Source of the DNA: QAMX01 sp964515055
Lineage (GTDB): Bacteria; Bacillota; Clostridia; Oscillospirales; QAMX01
Length of the DNA: 27,465 bases
Assembly (NCBI GenBank): GCA_964515055.1
Contig: CAZEUG010000022.1
Span: forward strand, 1 to 27,465
Reading direction: 5' to 3'
Shown: positions 24,310 to 27,465 of the stretch, one piece after another
How the letters are laid out: each line of letters opens with the position of its first letter
Numbering within the stretch: position 1 is the stretch's first letter
Made by a program: the position numbers and the translations under genes
Notes under the pieces: generated by a model
Databases searched by the model: none
What the model was told of the DNA's origin: nothing
What the model saw: the letters and a program-made list of their open reading frames with translations, nothing else

Positions 24310-25103
24310 AACGAATCGGATTTGTCGGCGGCGGCAAAATGGCCGGCGCAATTATCAATGCTCTGCTGAAAAACGGGATGGATGCCGCCCGACTGACAGT
24401 CAGCGACAGCTCCGTAGAAGCGCGTGAACGGCACGCAGCCGCCGGTATTTTTGTCACGGCGGACAACGCGGAGGCGTTTACCCGTTCCGATCTGGTTTTC
24501 CTTGCGGTCAAACCGCAGCACATGGCCGAAGCGCTCCAAAGCGTGGGCGATGCATCTGCCGGCAAAACGGTGGTTACGATGGCTGCTGGCATCCGGACGG
24601 AGACCATCCGCGCCTTCTGCCCGTGTGCGTCTGCCGTCGTCCGCATGATGCCGAATACCCCGATGCTCGTCAACCGCGGAACCATCGCCGTTGCGTTCGG
24701 CGATGCCCCGGTGGAAACAGTGGAAACAGTGACTGGAATCCTTGCACAGGCCGGTCAGGTGTTCCCGGTGGACGAATCCATGATGAATGTCGTGACGGCG
24801 CTGTCCGGCTCCGGCCCGGCCTATTTCTATCGGATTGCCAGCGTTCTGGCGGCGGAAGCATCCAGCCTCGGCCTGCCCGCAGAAACGGCTGTGCGCATGG
24901 CGGCTGAAACCATGGCCGGCGCCGCCGAAATGATGCTCGTTTCCGGAAAATCGCCCGAAACGCTGCTGCAGGACGTCTCCTCTGCAAAGGGAACGACGGT
25001 GGCGGCGCTGGAAGCGTTTGATGCTGCCAACCTGGATGACGCATTGAGGTGCGGCGTCCGTGCGGCCAACCGCAGAGCGGAAGAGCTCGCAGCCGGGAAA
25101 TAA
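24306..25103 (+). CDS. proC: Pyrroline-5-carboxylate reductase
   Basis: A 265-residue enzyme for the last step of proline synthesis, NAD(P)H-dependent. The N-terminal Rossmann motif is RIGFVGGGKMAGAI. LVFLAVKPQHM and RMMPNTPMLV are typical. The C-terminal dimer domain has ALSGSGPAYFYRIASVLAAEA and the signature region ending in LLQDVSSAKGTTVAALEAF. The ATGA overlap with scfB indicates translational coupling to the SCIFF maturase, an unexpected metabolic partner. No proA or proB is in the window, so they must lie elsewhere or proline may come from ornithine. Confidence 0.96.
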   Translation: MKRIGFVGGGKMAGAIINALLKNGMDAARLTVSDSSVEARERHAAAGIFVTADNAEAFTRSDLVFLAVKPQHMAEALQSVGDASAGKTVVTMAAGIRTETIRAFCPCASAVVRMMPNTPMLVNRGTIAVAFGDAPVETVETVTGILAQAGQVFPVDESMMNVVTALSGSGPAYFYRIASVLAAEASSLGLPAETAVRMAAETMAGAAEMMLVSGKSPETLLQDVSSAKGTTVAALEAFDAANLDDALRCGVRAANRRAEELAAGK

Positions 25104-25115
25104 CGTCCAACCTGA

Positions 25116-25772
25116 ATGAATGCCACCCTTTCTGAATATATTGAACGCAGAAAGGGGATGGCGGAATTGCAAAAACGGGCGTGGAGTCGCAAGTCTCCGA
25201 TTTCCGACGGCGGCGCCGTCCTCATCCTCGGCCTGACGTTTGTCGGTGGCTGCCTGCTCGGCACCTTTGCAGCGCGCAAGCTGTCGCCTGCGGCGTCGGA
25301 GCAGCTCCGAATGGGGCTGGAACGGTATGTTGCGGCCGCCAAAGACGGTACGCTGCAGCCCGGCTTCTGGCAGAGCCTCCGGGCACTGCTTCTCTGGACA
25401 GTTCTGGCTGTCGGCCTGAATGCGTTTGTTTCCTGCGGTATGACGCTCCCGCTGCTGTTTGCCTGCCGTGGCTGCACGGCGGCCTGTGCCGTCTCTGCTG
25501 TTTTGCAGGTGCGCGGCCTTCGCCTCGGCCTGTATACGGTTGCAGCGGTCTGTGGAGTTCGCAATCTGACGCAGCTGCTGGCACTCGCCACAGTTGCCGT
25601 ACCGAACTTCGCACGGACACTCCGCCGGGAACGGCTGCGCGGCCCGTACCGCTTTTATGCGGTTGATCGAACCTCTGTACAATCCACCTGGACATCACTG
25701 CTGCTGACGCTTGCGGCGGCTGCAGCCGATGTTCTTCTGACACCGGCGCTGACTGCGCTCCTGCCGAAATAA
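25116..25772 (+). CDS. SpoIIM-like polytopic membrane protein (tentative)
   Basis: A protein of up to 218 residues with four or five hydrophobic segments: AVLILGLTFVGGCLLGTFAA, LLLWTVLAVGLNAFVSCG, LPLLFACRGCTAACAVSAVL, GLYTVAAVCGVRNLTQLLAL and a C-terminal TSLLLTLAAAAADVLL. The layout (first helix, soluble loop of about 35 residues ending in FWQSL, then closely packed helices with a central RG motif) resembles the stage II sporulation protein M family, but the identity is weak. The start is unclear. The ATG at 25116 has no visible ribosome site. The TTG at 25167 has AAAGGGG nine bases ahead and would give 201 residues. It follows proC by 12 bases and is likely in the same operon. Confidence 0.6.
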   Translation: MNATLSEYIERRKGMAELQKRAWSRKSPISDGGAVLILGLTFVGGCLLGTFAARKLSPAASEQLRMGLERYVAAAKDGTLQPGFWQSLRALLLWTVLAVGLNAFVSCGMTLPLLFACRGCTAACAVSAVLQVRGLRLGLYTVAAVCGVRNLTQLLALATVAVPNFARTLRRERLRGPYRFYAVDRTSVQSTWTSLLLTLAAAAADVLLTPALTALLPK

Positions 25773-25796
25773 ATCTCTGAAAGTGGAGAGATTCCA

Positions 25797-26834
25797 ATGA
25801 GTTTTCTGAAACCGAATTACAACAAACCTGGCCGCGGCGTCGAAAAGGACGAGCCCCAGGGCTCAGCGCTGGTTCGCTACTTCAAACTGTATTTCCGCAA
25901 TTTCGGAAAAATGCTCGGTTACGGCGTGATCTATGCAATTGTGCTGCTTCCGCTTTTTTGCATGGCAGCCTATGTTGTATTTAACGTCAACCCGGAGGGA
26001 ATCGCGAAATACCTCGAAAGCATCCAAAACGGGATGGAAGGCCTGATCGGCGAAACGGACAAGTATTTCATACCGGGCTCCTGGCTGTATGTGCTGTTAA
26101 GCGTCCTGTTTGGACTGCCAAGCTGGCTGATTCCGATTCTTGCTGTCCTGTCCGCTGTCTGTATCGGCCCGCTCAACTGCGGAATCGTTTACTGTATGCG
26201 GAACCATGCCCGGGAAGAACACGCCTGGTTCACCGATCTGTTCACACGCGCCTGGCGCAATAAATGGCAGGGCTTGGCCTTTGGCCTGATCGATCAGGCG
26301 GTTTGCCTGAGCCTGCTGATTTATCTCGTCTCACCGGGCACGATGGGAATGCCCGACTGGGCGTTTTCCTATTGCCGGATCCTCTGCATTGCCATTTTCT
26401 GCATCTATATGGTCATGCGCTGGTATATCTACCAGATGATCGTGACCTTCACGCTGAAATTCAAGGCGCTGCTGAAAAACGCCTGGATGTTTGTCATTCT
26501 CGGCATCGGCCGCAACCTTGCCGTCGCTATCGGCAGCCTGGCGCTGATGGCACTGATTCTGCTGCTCCCGATGTATGATATGCGCTTCATGGCATTTTCC
26601 ATGCTCTTTGTGCTCCTGTTCTTCTGGAGTATGCTGATGTTTATGGCCGTGTTTGGCACCTATCCGGTCATGCACAAATACCTTGTCGCGCCGGCACTGG
26701 AGGAACAGCGCAAGGAGGAGATCAAACGCCGCAAGGCCGCCGGAGAGCCGATCGATGATCTGCTGGAGGAATCCGAATCTCAGTCGGCTGAATCGCCGAG
26801 TGAGGATGATTCCATCCTCGATGATGACGATTAA
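25797..26834 (+). CDS. YesL/DUF624-type membrane protein
   Basis: A 345-residue protein with about six membrane segments, starting with MLGYGVIYAIVLLPLFCMAAYVV. The segment with IGPLNCGIVYCMRN then AREEHAWFTDLF corresponds to the DUF624 (YesL) core, where G-P-x-x-x-G is followed by a charged E-E-H stretch. The tail from about residue 300 is strongly charged and acidic (ending in DDSILDDDD), probably cytoplasmic. The function of the family is unknown; YesL homologues often sit near sugar-use genes, which is not the case here. GGAGAG is seven bases before the ATG. It ends the operon; no clear terminator was found in 26835-26914. Confidence 0.72.
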   Translation: MSFLKPNYNKPGRGVEKDEPQGSALVRYFKLYFRNFGKMLGYGVIYAIVLLPLFCMAAYVVFNVNPEGIAKYLESIQNGMEGLIGETDKYFIPGSWLYVLLSVLFGLPSWLIPILAVLSAVCIGPLNCGIVYCMRNHAREEHAWFTDLFTRAWRNKWQGLAFGLIDQAVCLSLLIYLVSPGTMGMPDWAFSYCRILCIAIFCIYMVMRWYIYQMIVTFTLKFKALLKNAWMFVILGIGRNLAVAIGSLALMALILLLPMYDMRFMAFSMLFVLLFFWSMLMFMAVFGTYPVMHKYLVAPALEEQRKEEIKRRKAAGEPIDDLLEESESQSAESPSEDDSILDDDD

Positions 26835-26914
26835 CGTCGCTGAGTTTGGCACATCATCAACAAACAATACGGAGAATACCGCAAAAGAACCGGATAATTT
26901 ATACGTTTTGCGTC

Positions 26915-26943
26915 TTGAAAAATCGGGCGAAATGCGGTAAAAT
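26915..26943 (+). promoter_or_regulatory. Sigma-A promoter of gapA
   Basis: TTGAAA (26915-26920), 17 bases, TAAAAT (26938-26943), some 31 bases ahead of the gapA start codon. A GGAGG ribosome site at 26961-26965 has ideal spacing, as expected for a highly expressed glycolytic gene. Confidence 0.75.
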
Positions 26944-26974
26944 CTATATATCACAAAAATGGAGGAATAAAACT

Positions 26975-27465
26975 ATGTCTGTCAAAGTTGCAATCAATGG
27001 TTTTGGCCGTATCGGTCGTCTGGCTTTCCGTCAGATGTTCGGTGCCGAAGGTTATGAAGTCGTCGCAATCAACGACCTGACTTCCGCAAAAATGCTGGCA
27101 CATCTTCTGAAGTATGACTCCACCCAGGGTAACTACGTTGCCGCTGGCCATACAGTCGACTTCCACGAAGGCGAAGGCGAAGACAACTACATTGTTGTCG
27201 ACGGCAAGAAGATTGTTATTTATAAAATGCCGAATGCAGCAGATCTCCCGTGGGGTCAGCTGGGTGTTGACGTCGTTCTCGAATGCACCGGCTTCTACAC
27301 CAGCAAAGCAAAGGCTCAGGCTCACATCGACGCCGGTGCCCGCAAGGTTGTTATCTCCGCTCCGGCCGGCAACGACCTGCCGACGATTGTTTACAACGTC
27401 AACCATGAAACCCTGACCGCAGAAGATAACATCATCTCTGCCGCTTCCTGCACCACCAACTGCCT
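26975..27465 (+). CDS. gapA: Glyceraldehyde-3-phosphate dehydrogenase (N-terminal part)
   Basis: The first 163 codons of GAPDH; the gene runs out of the window. The Rossmann start VKVAINGFGRIGRLAFRQM and the NAD-binding Asp in VVAINDLTSAKML are present. YDSTQGNY, GVDVVLECTGFYTSK and the active-site Cys in SAASCTTNC are all standard. The protein oxidises glyceraldehyde 3-phosphate to 1,3-bisphosphoglycerate in glycolysis. Codon use is narrow (many AAC, GTT, GCA, ATC), as in highly expressed genes. Confidence 0.97.
   Translation, partial: MSVKVAINGFGRIGRLAFRQMFGAEGYEVVAINDLTSAKMLAHLLKYDSTQGNYVAAGHTVDFHEGEGEDNYIVVDGKKIVIYKMPNAADLPWGQLGVDVVLECTGFYTSKAKAQAHIDAGARKVVISAPAGNDLPTIVYNVNHETLTAEDNIISAASCTTNC

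Noticed and set aside
24159..25682. Minus-strand open frame of 507 codons over proC
   Set aside because: Antisense to scfB, proC and the SpoIIM-like gene, all of which have family motifs or operon context on the plus strand.

Overview
The window looks like chromosomal DNA of a moderately GC-rich Clostridia member, probably Oscillospiraceae/Ruminococcaceae. The reasons are the SCIFF peptide/maturase pair next to a TIGR04086-type membrane protein and yajC, consensus sigma-A promoters with AGGAGG-type ribosome sites, a Fur/PerR-type regulator with a clostridial flavodiiron protein, and intergenic repeats of the 'ggctccctt...gagggatt' kind common in that family. The taxonomic call is inference.

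Layout. 63-531 (+): tRNA-Lys, tRNA-Glu, 5S rRNA and tRNA-Asn closed by a strong terminator. 638-1072: a GNAT acetyltransferase. 1250-1694: the remains of a MerR-like regulator. 1818-4016 (-): a GH28-like beta-helix protein fused to an SGNH hydrolase. 4202-7182 (+): a likely oxygen-defence operon made of a PerR-type regulator, a three-module flavodiiron protein and an MBL-fold hydrolase. 7183-7570: repeats and a terminator. 7571-10669 (-): a GH38 alpha-mannosidase.

11014-21360 (-) is an arginine operon in the order argC-argJ-argB-argD-argF-carA-carB. It encodes the steps from N-acetylglutamate to citrulline plus the carbamoyl phosphate supply. The last gene is unusual: full-length carB is fused in frame to a complete dapF (diaminopimelate epimerase). 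The epimerase part has Ala where the first catalytic Cys normally sits and a Cys three residues later. A consensus promoter and a good ArgR-box candidate lie before argC.

21694-26834 (+), divergent from arg: yajC, a TIGR04086-type membrane protein, scfA (48-residue six-cysteine SCIFF precursor), scfB (radical SAM SCIFF maturase), proC, a SpoIIM-like membrane protein and a YesL/DUF624-type membrane protein. Three perfect stem-loops stand in a row between scfA and scfB. The window ends inside gapA, which has its own promoter.

The two most interesting items are the CarB-DapF fusion with its altered active site, and the SCIFF ranthipeptide locus with its structured precursor/maturase spacer and translational coupling to proC. 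No CRISPR array, transposase, integrase or phage gene was seen.
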